From MED-G78 sp964275345 (GTDB taxonomy: Bacteria > Pseudomonadota > Gammaproteobacteria > Magnimaribacterales > D2472): DNA of 64,000 nt. This document shows, one piece after another, positions 9,184 to 17,358 of this stretch. The notes under the pieces were generated by a model. That model was not told the origin of the DNA, did not search any database, and saw only the letters and a program-made list of their open reading frames with translations. The DNA lies in the NCBI GenBank assembly GCA_964275345.1, contig CAXYBK010000003.1:310001-374000 (forward strand), written 5' to 3'. A program made the position numbers and the translations under genes. Each line of letters begins with the position of its first letter. Position 1 is the first letter of the stretch.

Positions 9184-9904
9184 GAATAGCAACAATGCCA
9201 TTTAATAAGTTATAAAATTTACAGTCATCAAAACCACTATCTAAGACTAGCTCTTTAAGAGCCTCCTGGTCTGGATGCATTCTTATAGATTCTGCTAAAT
9301 ACTGATAGCTATCGCTATCATTTGCCAATAAAGCACCTAGTTTTGGGAGAATGTTAAATGAGTACCAATCATAAACTTTGCTAAAAAGTGAGCTTGTAGG
9401 TTGCGAAAATTCAAGTACAAGTAGACGACCATTCTTTTTAAGGCATCGCCTCATTTCTTTTAATCCAGCAGGCTTATCTGTAAAGTTTCTTAGGCCAAAA
9501 CCGATCGTGATTATGTCAAAAGTATTGTCTTTAAAAGGTATTGCTTCGCCACTTAATTGACAAAAATGAGTGTTATTTGAAAAACCTTCATCGATAGATC
9601 TCTCCCTGCCTAATGCAAGCATCTCATTGTTGATATCTGAAATGAATATCTCTGATGATGGGAACTGATTAGATATTAATTTTGCAATATCCCCTGTACC
9701 AGCTGCAATATCAAGAACCACATCTTTATCTTTAACCCCTGCAATTTCGACAAGTATGCGTTTCCACAATCTATGTAAACCCATAGACATCGCATCGTTC
9801 ATAACATCATAACTACTGGCAACAGATGAAAAAACACCACCTACATGTTTAGCTTTATCTTCAATATCAACTTCTTTATAACCAAAATGTGTCTTTTTAT
9901 TCAT
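9164..9904 (-). CDS. ubiE: Demethylmenaquinone/2-methoxy-6-polyprenyl-1,4-benzoquinol methyltransferase
   Basis: UbiE is the SAM-dependent C-methyltransferase of ubiquinone (and menaquinone) synthesis. The 246-residue protein has the signature HVGGVFSSVASSYDVMNDAMS near residue 20, the SAM-binding LDIAAGTGDIA near residue 66, the acidic strand end FISDINNEML, and the second signature GFGLRNFTDKPAGLKEMRR. It overlaps the end of rsgA by 8 bases and ubiJ by about 20, so the whole run is one operon. Further quinone genes in the window are ubiJ, ubiB and, separately, ubiH. Confidence 0.97.
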   Translation of the reverse strand: MNKKTHFGYKEVDIEDKAKHVGGVFSSVASSYDVMNDAMSMGLHRLWKRILVEIAGVKDKDVVLDIAAGTGDIAKLISNQFPSSEIFISDINNEMLALGRERSIDEGFSNNTHFCQLSGEAIPFKDNTFDIITIGFGLRNFTDKPAGLKEMRRCLKKNGRLLVLEFSQPTSSLFSKVYDWYSFNILPKLGALLANDSDSYQYLAESIRMHPDQEALKELVLDSGFDDCKFYNLLNGIVAIHVGYKE

Positions 9905-10772
9905 CTGGAATCTGCTCGAGGAATTTAATAAAATTATTGTATCTACTTTTACTTATTTCTCCATCATTAATCATCGGGATTACATTACATCCCTCATCAC
10001 CTCTATGATTACAATTTGAAAACTTACACAATTTACTTGCTTCATATATCTCAAAGAATCCATAAACAATCTCTTCTTTAGTTAACCCTTCTATTGGAAC
10101 ATCTCTAACTCCTGGTGAATCTATAATCTCAAGGTTTTCTGGAAGCATATATAAACTTGATATTGAGGTTGTATGTCGGCCTTGGTTATTTGATAAAGCT
10201 TTTGTTTTTATATCAACTCCAGTTAGTTTAGAAGTAAGTGTTGATTTACCAGCTCCTGAATTTCCAACAAAAATAGTACATTTATTTTGTAAATAATCTG
10301 TTAAATCTATTAACCCAGTATTCTCTTTTGCAGAAATATTAAATATCTCTATATCAATATTTTTATAAATCTCTACTTTTTCTAGATATGCAGACGGCAT
10401 ATCAATATCTATTTTATTGTTTATTATAAATGGTTCAATATTAGAGGCTTTAGAGGATGCAATCCATTTATCTATAAATTCTGTCGATGTTGTTGGGTTT
10501 TGAACCAAGAGTATTCCGACATGAGTAATGTTTGCAGCAATAACTTTAGAACCTCTTATGCTCTTCTTTTTAAGCTCAGAAGCTCTTTCTATTCTTGATG
10601 TTATTAAAGCTGACCTAGGATCATTTTTATTTTGATATTCAAGATTCACAGAATCGCCAACAACAATATCTTGTTTGCCTAGAATAGAACATTGGATTTT
10701 AAGATCATTAGTATCTACCAAACAGCTGTTTGAATAGAATTCAATTACCCTTCCTGTTTGAACTTTTTCCAT
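9897..10772 (-). CDS. rsgA: Ribosome small-subunit biogenesis GTPase RsgA
   Basis: RsgA is a circularly permuted GTPase that checks 30S maturation. The motif order is the permuted one: NNKID (G4) near residue 118, then GNSGAGKST (P-loop, G1) near residue 170, then DSPG (G3). The C-terminal zinc knuckle has the spacing C-x4-C-x-H-x5-C (CKFSNCNHRGDEGC). An OB-fold precedes the GTPase part. I set the start at MEKVQTGRVIEFY (10772), since the longer frame to 10832 adds a hydrophobic stretch not seen in the family and overlaps orn. It is divergent from orn, as in E. coli, but psd is not next to it. Confidence 0.94.
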   Translation of the reverse strand: MEKVQTGRVIEFYSNSCLVDTNDLKIQCSILGKQDIVVGDSVNLEYQNKNDPRSALITSRIERASELKKKSIRGSKVIAANITHVGILLVQNPTTSTEFIDKWIASSKASNIEPFIINNKIDIDMPSAYLEKVEIYKNIDIEIFNISAKENTGLIDLTDYLQNKCTIFVGNSGAGKSTLTSKLTGVDIKTKALSNNQGRHTTSISSLYMLPENLEIIDSPGVRDVPIEGLTKEEIVYGFFEIYEASKLCKFSNCNHRGDEGCNVIPMINDGEISKSRYNNFIKFLEQIPDE

Positions 10773-10813
10773 ATAAAGCACAAAATACACCAAAGGAAAG
10801 AATATAAAAAGAA

Positions 10814-11374
10814 ATGAAGACCCAACAATCAAAAGAAAATCTAGTTTGGATTGACCTAGAGATGACAGGATTAGACCCTGAAAAAGAGAGAATTATTGAA
10901 ATTGCCACTCTTATTACAGACTCACAGCTTAATTATATTGCTGAAGGGCCTAATATTATTATCAAACAACCTCAAGAGTTTCTTGATGGTATGGATGAAT
11001 GGAATCAAAAGCAGCATGGCGGATCAGGTCTGATAGAAGCAGTTCAGAAAAGCAGCATTTCTCAGCAAGTTGCAGAGATGGAAACTCTTGAGTTTATTTC
11101 AAAATATGTAAGTGATAAAAAGTCACCAATGTGCGGCAATACTGTGTCACATGATAGAAGATTTTTGGTTAAATATATGCCTACATTAGAAGCTTACTTT
11201 AACTATAGGCATATTGATGTTTCAACAGTAAAAGAGCTTTCTACACGATGGATGAATGAAGCGCAGGTTTACGAGAAGAATGGAGCCCATAGAGCTATGG
11301 GTGATATTAAAGATTCAGTGGAAGAGTTAAGATTTTATAAAAATTTAATTTTTAATGAAGAAGAATTATTTTAG
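10814..11374 (+). CDS. orn: Oligoribonuclease
   Basis: Orn degrades 2-5-nucleotide RNAs to mononucleotides and is usually essential in gammaproteobacteria. The 186-residue DEDDh exonuclease shows VWIDLEMTGLDPEKERIIEIA (first two acidic ligands), GNTVSHDRRFL near residue 112 and HRAMGDIKDSVEEL near residue 157 (catalytic His and last Asp). Divergently transcribed from rsgA with only about 40 bp between start codons, so the promoters must overlap. Confidence 0.96.
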   Translation: MKTQQSKENLVWIDLEMTGLDPEKERIIEIATLITDSQLNYIAEGPNIIIKQPQEFLDGMDEWNQKQHGGSGLIEAVQKSSISQQVAEMETLEFISKYVSDKKSPMCGNTVSHDRRFLVKYMPTLEAYFNYRHIDVSTVKELSTRWMNEAQVYEKNGAHRAMGDIKDSVEELRFYKNLIFNEEELF

Positions 11375-11376
11375 AA

Positions 11377-11703
11377 CTATTCGCTTTTATTAGCAGGCTG
11401 GATATTAAGTGGGAAAGGAGTCACGGTGCTCTTATTTTCTTTTATGGTAGCTTCTCCAGATTCTACTACTTCATCAATCCTAATAATTGCATTAATGGGA
11501 ATATAACTTCTTTCTACTTTATTAAATTCATTTTTCAGCTTTTCAGCAGTAGGGTCTACAACTAGTTGTTTGTCTTTATTAAATATATAATCTTCTACCT
11601 CTATGAAGCCGTACATATCACTTTGATAAATTTGTTTTGCAAAAACCTCGTATATCTCGTTGAGCTGCATGAAGATTATTTTGTAAGCTGTCTTTTTATT
11701 CAT
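11377..11703 (-). CDS. DUF1820 family protein
   Basis: A 108-residue protein of the DUF1820 family, found in gammaproteobacteria next to miaB. Recognisable stretches are YKIIFMQLNEIYEVFAKQIYQSDMYGFIEVEDY and RSYIPINAIIRIDEV, near-identical in style to the family consensus. It has no signal peptide or membrane span and no known function. It is convergent with orn (2 bases between stops) and divergent from miaB with 10 bp between start codons. Confidence 0.85.
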   Translation of the reverse strand: MNKKTAYKIIFMQLNEIYEVFAKQIYQSDMYGFIEVEDYIFNKDKQLVVDPTAEKLKNEFNKVERSYIPINAIIRIDEVVESGEATIKENKSTVTPFPLNIQPANKSE

Positions 11704-11713
11704 AATTCTTAAT

Positions 11714-13048
11714 ATGGGTACTAAACTTTATATTAAAACCTTTGGGTGTCAAATGAATGAATACGATTCACAGAAGACTGTGGAGATTCTTCAAAATAAA
11801 AAAGATATGGAGGTTACTACAAATGTTGAAGAAGCAGATATTATTCTTCTTAATACCTGCTCAATTAGGGAAAAAGCTGAAGATAAAGTCTATTCTGAAT
11901 TAGGGAGACTTAATAAGCTAAAAATTAAAAATCCTAATATTAAAATTGGAGTGGGTGGTTGTGTTGCTACTCAAGAGGGCTCTAATATTACAAAACGTGC
12001 CCCTTATGTTGACTTAATATACGGGCCTCAAACCTTACATAAGGTTTCAGACTTGCTAGACGAAGATGACAAGCTAAAAGCTATAGATATTACTTTTCCA
12101 ATTGAAGAGAAATTTGATTCTTTACCAGAACCCACAGCAACTAGCCCTTCAAGTTTTGTAGCTATTATGGAGGGTTGCTCAAAATACTGCTCTTTTTGTG
12201 TAGTACCTTATACAAGAGGTGACGAAGTAAGTAGGAAAGCACAGCAAATCTTTGATGAGATTGCTCGCTTGGTGGAGCAGGGAACGTCTGAAATAGTTTT
12301 TGTCGGCCAGAATGTAAATTCATATAAGCAGGTTCATGATGGCAGAACCCTTAGACTTTCAGACCTTATTGATATTGCGAGTAATATCAATGGGGTTGAT
12401 AGAATAAGATTCACAACATCCCATCCATTAGATATGACGGATGATCTTATTGAGATATTTGGATCTGTACCTCAATTAGCCAATCAACTTCATCTGCCAG
12501 TTCAATCTGGCTCTGACAGAATCTTAAAAGCAATGAAACGAAATTACACTGCAGATTTATACAGAGATATTATTGAGAGAGTTAAAAAAATAAGACCCAC
12601 TATAAAAGTCACGTCTGATTTTATAGTTGGATTTCCAGGAGAAACACATTCAGAATTTCTTGAGACTATGCAGTTGATTGAAGATATTCAATTTGATTCA
12701 TCATTTAGTTTTATCTATTCTCCAAGGCCAGGAACTCCTGCATCAATCCTTCAAGATGATGTTTCTAAAGGTGAGAAAAAAGAAAGACTAAATATTCTTC
12801 AAGCAAGACTTAATGAAATTCAAAGAGGGTTTGGTCAAAAGATGGTTGGCAGTATCCAAAGGTGTTTAGTAACAGGAATATCTAAAAAACGTCTAGATCA
12901 ACTTCAGGCTAGAACAGAGTGCAACAGAGTAATAAATTTTCCCTTCCAAAATATAGGTTTTATAGGTAAATTAGTAGATATAAAAGTTGAGGAAGCATTG
13001 GCATATTCATTATTAGGAACTTTACATAACACTAAGGAACTAGTTTAG
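11714..13048 (+). CDS. miaB: tRNA-2-methylthio-N6-dimethylallyladenosine synthase MiaB
   Basis: MiaB is a radical-SAM methylthiotransferase acting on adenosine 37 of tRNAs reading UNN codons. The 444-residue protein has the N-terminal UPF0004 domain (YIKTFGCQMNEYDS, LNTCSIREKAEDKV, GGCVATQEG, supplying three cluster cysteines), the radical-SAM motif CSKYCSFC near residue 155, LHLPVQSGSD and DFIVGFPGETHSEF, and a C-terminal TRAM domain. First gene of the miaB-ybeZ-ybeY-corC-lnt operon. Confidence 0.97.
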   Translation: MGTKLYIKTFGCQMNEYDSQKTVEILQNKKDMEVTTNVEEADIILLNTCSIREKAEDKVYSELGRLNKLKIKNPNIKIGVGGCVATQEGSNITKRAPYVDLIYGPQTLHKVSDLLDEDDKLKAIDITFPIEEKFDSLPEPTATSPSSFVAIMEGCSKYCSFCVVPYTRGDEVSRKAQQIFDEIARLVEQGTSEIVFVGQNVNSYKQVHDGRTLRLSDLIDIASNINGVDRIRFTTSHPLDMTDDLIEIFGSVPQLANQLHLPVQSGSDRILKAMKRNYTADLYRDIIERVKKIRPTIKVTSDFIVGFPGETHSEFLETMQLIEDIQFDSSFSFIYSPRPGTPASILQDDVSKGEKKERLNILQARLNEIQRGFGQKMVGSIQRCLVTGISKKRLDQLQARTECNRVINFPFQNIGFIGKLVDIKVEEALAYSLLGTLHNTKELV

Positions 13049-13055
13049 TTAGTAT

Positions 13056-14042
13056 ATGCAAGAAGCCCAGAACTCCTTAAAAAATATTCTTTTAGAACCC
13101 GCAGATGCAAAGCGATTAGCTATTTTTGCAGGCGAACTTAATGGAAATATAAAGTTAATTGAAAAAAACTTTCAGGTTAAAATTTTTCATAATGGCAATA
13201 AACTTAATATAAAGGGAGCAGATGAGAATGCGCAAAGAGCATCAAGTGCCCTTCTCGACCTTTATAAGCAAACTCAAAAAAATAATGAAATTAGCAATGA
13301 ATCTATTCACCTATGTATCCAGGAGCACATGAATCAACCAACAAAAAAACCAGCTAAACTTAAAGAAGTAAAAAGCTCATTTCAAATCCACACTCCAAAG
13401 AAGGTCATTACTGCAAGAGGAATAAACCAAGAGCAATATTTAAAAAATATAGAATCTAATGAATTGAATTTTGGTATTGGTCCAGCTGGAACAGGTAAAA
13501 CATATTTAGCTGTAGCAGCAGGCGTTCATGCATTACTAAATGATAAGGTTCAAAAGATCATTCTAATAAGACCAGCAGTTGAAGCGGGTGAGAAGCTTGG
13601 ATTTCTCCCTGGCGATTTAGCCCAAAAGGTAGATCCTTATTTAAAGCCTTTATACGATGCTTTGTACGAAATGCTTGGATCAGAAAGAGTTCAAAAACTT
13701 ATAGAAAAAGAAATTATTGAAGTTGCTCCCTTGGCCTATTTAAGAGGACGTACTTTAAACAATGCTTTTATTATTATGGATGAAAGTCAAAACACCACAA
13801 TCGATCAAATGAAAATGTTTCTAACTAGAATGGGATATGGCAGCTGTGCAGTTGTTAATGGTGATCTTACTCAAATTGACTTACCTAGAAACGTACCTTC
13901 TGGGCTAAGTAATGTTCTAGAAGTCCTTGCTGAGACAGAAAATATTGGAGTCATTAAATTTAGTTCTATCGATGTGGTGCGACATCCTCTAGTAAGAAAG
14001 ATTATAGATGCGTATGAAGCATTTAAGGGCAGCAAGAATTAG
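13056..14042 (+). CDS. ybeZ: PhoH-like ATPase YbeZ
   Basis: YbeZ is a PhoH-family ATPase linked to the RNase YbeY in ribosome and RNA quality control. The 328-residue protein has an N-terminal KH-like region, then the Walker A GPAGTGKTYLAV near residue 142, and the Walker B/DExQ-like IIMDESQNTT near residue 240, followed by RMGYGSCAVVNGDLTQIDLP. It starts 7 bases after miaB and overlaps ybeY by a single base. Confidence 0.95.
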   Translation: MQEAQNSLKNILLEPADAKRLAIFAGELNGNIKLIEKNFQVKIFHNGNKLNIKGADENAQRASSALLDLYKQTQKNNEISNESIHLCIQEHMNQPTKKPAKLKEVKSSFQIHTPKKVITARGINQEQYLKNIESNELNFGIGPAGTGKTYLAVAAGVHALLNDKVQKIILIRPAVEAGEKLGFLPGDLAQKVDPYLKPLYDALYEMLGSERVQKLIEKEIIEVAPLAYLRGRTLNNAFIIMDESQNTTIDQMKMFLTRMGYGSCAVVNGDLTQIDLPRNVPSGLSNVLEVLAETENIGVIKFSSIDVVRHPLVRKIIDAYEAFKGSKN

Positions 14043-14494
14043 TGAGCGTCAACCTTATAACGAGGGATGAATATCCCCTTTCAGAAAATCTAATAGGTAA
14101 TTTAGATCAATTTTTTATTTCTATTTTAAGTTCAGAAAGTATTGAAGACAGTAATATCAATCTTAGTTTTATTTCTTCTGAAGAAATGCAGGAACTTAAT
14201 AAACAATTTAGAGGAATAGACAAAGATACCAATGTTTTGTCTTTTGAAAATCAGGATATCTCAAGAGAACATACCAAAGTTCTTGGCGACATAGCAATAT
14301 GCTATCCATATGTAGTAAACGAGGCGACAGTTTCAGAGAAAGACTTAGATAGTCATATCTCACATATGTTTATCCACGGCATACTTCATATTTTGGGCTA
14401 CGATCATGAAAATGAATCAGAAGCTGATAATATGGAATCAAAAGAGATTGAATTTTTATCAAAGTTCAATATCATTAACCCATACACACTATGA
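14042..14494 (+). CDS. ybeY: Endoribonuclease YbeY
   Basis: YbeY is a zinc-dependent RNase needed for 16S rRNA 3'-end maturation. The 150-residue protein carries the catalytic HxxxHxxxxxH motif (HMFIHGILHILGYDH near residue 108) preceded by FRGIDKDTNVLSFE and LGDIAICYP. The start is GTG at 14042, sharing one base with the stop of ybeZ; the stop overlaps corC's ATG by 4 bases. Translational coupling of the three genes is likely. Confidence 0.95.
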   Translation: MSVNLITRDEYPLSENLIGNLDQFFISILSSESIEDSNINLSFISSEEMQELNKQFRGIDKDTNVLSFENQDISREHTKVLGDIAICYPYVVNEATVSEKDLDSHISHMFIHGILHILGYDHENESEADNMESKEIEFLSKFNIINPYTL

Positions 14495-15345
14495 ACGATA
14501 AAATAGAACCTGACTCGGGAAACCCCCCTTCTGGATTAATTTCAAAGCTTAAGAAATACTTAAGAAACCCTTTTTTTATAAAAACAACCACAGTAGCTGA
14601 GGTTTCTGAGTTCTTAGAAAATGCTAGACAATCTAATGTAATAGATAAAGAGGCCCAGATAATGGCTAATAAAGCCCTAAGGCTTGGCGACACCTCTGTT
14701 AAAGAAATAATGGTACCAAAGGTTGAGATGGTAACAGTTGGCATAGATGAGCCTGTATCCTCTTATATTGATAGAGTTATTCAATCAGGTCACTCTCGGT
14801 ACCCTGTTTTAGGCAATACCATGGACGAAGTTAGCGGAATCTTGCTTGCAAAAGACCTTTTGCCTATTTTATCGGCTGGTCAAACCGAATTTAACATCCA
14901 AGACATGCTTAGAGAGGCAAATGTAATCCCTGAAACTAAAAAAGCAGACTCATTATTAGAAGAATTTAAAAAAGATAGATCACATCTAGCCATAGTTGTT
15001 GATGAATATGGCGCAATTTCAGGTTTAGTGACTATTGAAGACATACTAGAGGAGTTAGTAGGTGAAATTGAAGATGAGCATGACAACGAAGAAGAAGAGC
15101 TAATTCAGATTTCAGAATATGAGTATATTGCCGATGCTAAATTAGATATAGAATCTTTTGAAGAGTACTTTGCTCTAGATGTTGGAGATTTAGATGTGGA
15201 AACCATAGGTGGACTCATGATCAGTAAGCTCGGCGTTTTACCAAAAGTTGATGATGAAATATCGCTTGGTAATATGAAACTAAAAGTAGCAGTTGCTGAT
15301 AAAAGGAAGATAAAAAAAATTGGAATTAGCATCTCTCCTGAATAA
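14491..15345 (+). CDS. corC: CBS-domain protein CorC/YbeX
   Basis: A 284-residue soluble protein with two CBS domains (about residues 70-190) and a C-terminal CorC_HlyC domain. Visible motifs are VKEIMVPKVEMVTV, GHSRYPVL, VSGILLAKDLLP, FKKDRSHLAIVVDEYGAISGLVTIEDILEELVGEIEDE and ETIGGLMISKLG. Family members are linked to Mg2+/Co2+ efflux and to ribosome maturation. No membrane span (no DUF21 domain). Overlaps ybeY by 4 bases and lnt by 26. Confidence 0.94.
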   Translation: MNDKIEPDSGNPPSGLISKLKKYLRNPFFIKTTTVAEVSEFLENARQSNVIDKEAQIMANKALRLGDTSVKEIMVPKVEMVTVGIDEPVSSYIDRVIQSGHSRYPVLGNTMDEVSGILLAKDLLPILSAGQTEFNIQDMLREANVIPETKKADSLLEEFKKDRSHLAIVVDEYGAISGLVTIEDILEELVGEIEDEHDNEEEELIQISEYEYIADAKLDIESFEEYFALDVGDLDVETIGGLMISKLGVLPKVDDEISLGNMKLKVAVADKRKIKKIGISISPE

Positions 15346-16813
15346 GATTAAACAGGCATATAATTTTTTAATACCTTTCTTTTTTGGGCTTCTTGGAGTC
15401 TTAGCATTTGCACCTTTCTCAATTAAATTTTTAATCATTCCTGCTTATAGTTATCTCATACATTTAGTATTTTTTTCAGATCATAAACAATTTATAACTA
15501 AACTTTCACTTTGGACTTTAGGCCACTGGGGAATTGGAGTGTCTTGGATAATAGTAAGTGTTTACTACTATGGAAACATAGGATATTTAAGCTCTTCTAT
15601 TGTATATCTATTATTTTTAATATTAATCTTAATATTTGCTGTAGCTCCTATAAGGCTATTTAAATTACAAGAGACGTATAATGCTAGCCTATATTCTATT
15701 GTCTATATATCTGCAGCTTTATTGCTTATTGAGCTAACTAGAGATTTCTTCTTTGGCGGTTTTCCTTGGCTTATCCCGGGAACAGTTTCTATAGACACAC
15801 TACTATCAAATATACTTCCTATTTTTGGTATAGCTGGAGCATCACTTCTTATATATTTAGGAGCAGCTACGGTGGCAAGTTTATGGAATAGTTCAAAAAA
15901 GATAGCAATGTTAATTCTTGCATTTACAGCTCTATTTTTTATTCCATTTAATTCAAAAAATATTACAAATAATAATGAATCTATCTCGGTAGCAATTGTG
16001 CAATCTTCTTTGGATCCAAAGCTTAAATTAAAACAAATATACAAACCATTAATTCAAGAAACACTAATCAAACTATCTTCATCAGATTCAATTAAACCAG
16101 AGCTCATTATTTGGCCTGAAGCTGAGCTGCCATTTGTATATAAAAGCAGAGAATATTATGCTCTTAAAGAACGATTTGGTGAATCAACCGAGTTAATAAC
16201 TGGAATGTGGTTATTTGAAGGAAGTGAGTTGTTTAATTCATTAGTTAATGTAAAAACAGATCAAATATATAAAAAACAGCATTTAGTGCCCTTTGGCGAA
16301 TATATTCCATTTAAAACAATATTAAATCCAATTTTAATTTATTTTGGAGCCCCCATTTCAGATATTTCTTCAGGCAAACCAGGCCAATCATCAATTCAGG
16401 TAAAAGATAATCTTAATGCAGCTCCCTTGATATGCTATGACATAGTATTTGGAAATGATGTTAGAAAAGCGGTCAAAAGTTCTAATTTTATTATTAACAT
16501 AAGTAATGACTCATGGTTTGGACGCTCATTAGGCCCATATCAACACTTAGAAATCTCTAGAATTAGAGCAATAGAAAATAACAAATGGTTGTTAAGGTCT
16601 ACAAATGATGGATTCTCTGCGGTAATTGATAATAAAGGAACAATTGTTGATATAATGTTAAAAGGCGAGCAAGGCGTTCTTAATCAAGAAATTGGAACAA
16701 ATAACTCATCGACTATTTATGCTGGTTTTGGCTATTATGTGCCATACTTATCAGCATTGATTATCTTATTTAGTATTTTATTAAGAAACATATGGTTAAA
16801 ATTCAGAACATAG
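15320..16813 (+). CDS. lnt: Apolipoprotein N-acyltransferase
   Basis: Lnt adds the third acyl chain to lipoproteins on the periplasmic face of the inner membrane. The 497-residue protein has six to seven N-terminal hydrophobic spans, a periplasmic nitrilase-like domain and one last span. The catalytic triad is visible: Glu in WPEAELPF near residue 265, Lys in YKKQHLVPFGEY near residue 317 and Cys in APLICYDIVFG near residue 372. The start is TTG at 15320, inside corC. Several lipoproteins in this window would be its substrates. Confidence 0.95.
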   Translation: MELASLLNKIKQAYNFLIPFFFGLLGVLAFAPFSIKFLIIPAYSYLIHLVFFSDHKQFITKLSLWTLGHWGIGVSWIIVSVYYYGNIGYLSSSIVYLLFLILILIFAVAPIRLFKLQETYNASLYSIVYISAALLLIELTRDFFFGGFPWLIPGTVSIDTLLSNILPIFGIAGASLLIYLGAATVASLWNSSKKIAMLILAFTALFFIPFNSKNITNNNESISVAIVQSSLDPKLKLKQIYKPLIQETLIKLSSSDSIKPELIIWPEAELPFVYKSREYYALKERFGESTELITGMWLFEGSELFNSLVNVKTDQIYKKQHLVPFGEYIPFKTILNPILIYFGAPISDISSGKPGQSSIQVKDNLNAAPLICYDIVFGNDVRKAVKSSNFIINISNDSWFGRSLGPYQHLEISRIRAIENNKWLLRSTNDGFSAVIDNKGTIVDIMLKGEQGVLNQEIGTNNSSTIYAGFGYYVPYLSALIILFSILLRNIWLKFRT

Positions 16814-17334
16814 TATTAATTTTTAGCTTGCTATTTACTTTAAATAGCTTTGCTGAGAACTCAATACAGGTAAATATTAGTGAGCAAAGGCTATATTTAC
16901 TCAAATTTAATGAAGTTTTAGCCAGTTACCCTATATCATCTTCTTCCTATGGCGAGGGTCAGCAAGAAAACTCCTATAAAACGCCACTTGGGAGTCATAT
17001 TATTAAAGAAATGATTGGATCCTCAGCTACCAAAGACACAATATTTATCTCACGAATCAATACAAAAAGAGCAGCAAGTCTTATTAAAGAGCCAATAGAT
17101 ACTGATAATGACTATGTTACATCAAGAATTATGTGGTTAGAAGGCGAAGAAGAGGGCTTCAATAAAGGCGGATCAGTGGATTCATATCAAAGGTATATTT
17201 ATATACATGGAACCCAGGAAGAGGGCCTAATAGGCACTAAAGCATCACATGGATGCATCAGAATGTTTAATAATGATGTTATAGATTTATACGAAAAGGT
17301 TAATATAGGGACAAAAGTTTATATTAAAACCTAA
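16792..17334 (+). CDS. Exported L,D-transpeptidase (YkuD domain)
   Basis: The 180-residue protein has a signal peptide (IVLIFSLLFTLNSFAEN, cleavage after SFA) and a YkuD catalytic domain with IHGTQEEGLIGTKASHGCIRM near residues 139-159, containing the His and nucleophilic Cys of L,D-transpeptidases. Such enzymes make 3-3 peptidoglycan crosslinks or attach proteins to the wall. No separate peptidoglycan-binding (LysM) domain is present. It overlaps the end of lnt by 22 bases, so it belongs to that operon. Confidence 0.9.
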   Translation: MVKIQNIVLIFSLLFTLNSFAENSIQVNISEQRLYLLKFNEVLASYPISSSSYGEGQQENSYKTPLGSHIIKEMIGSSATKDTIFISRINTKRAASLIKEPIDTDNDYVTSRIMWLEGEEEGFNKGGSVDSYQRYIYIHGTQEEGLIGTKASHGCIRMFNNDVIDLYEKVNIGTKVYIKT

Positions 17335-17358
17335 TTTTTGCCCCTAAATTATTTATTT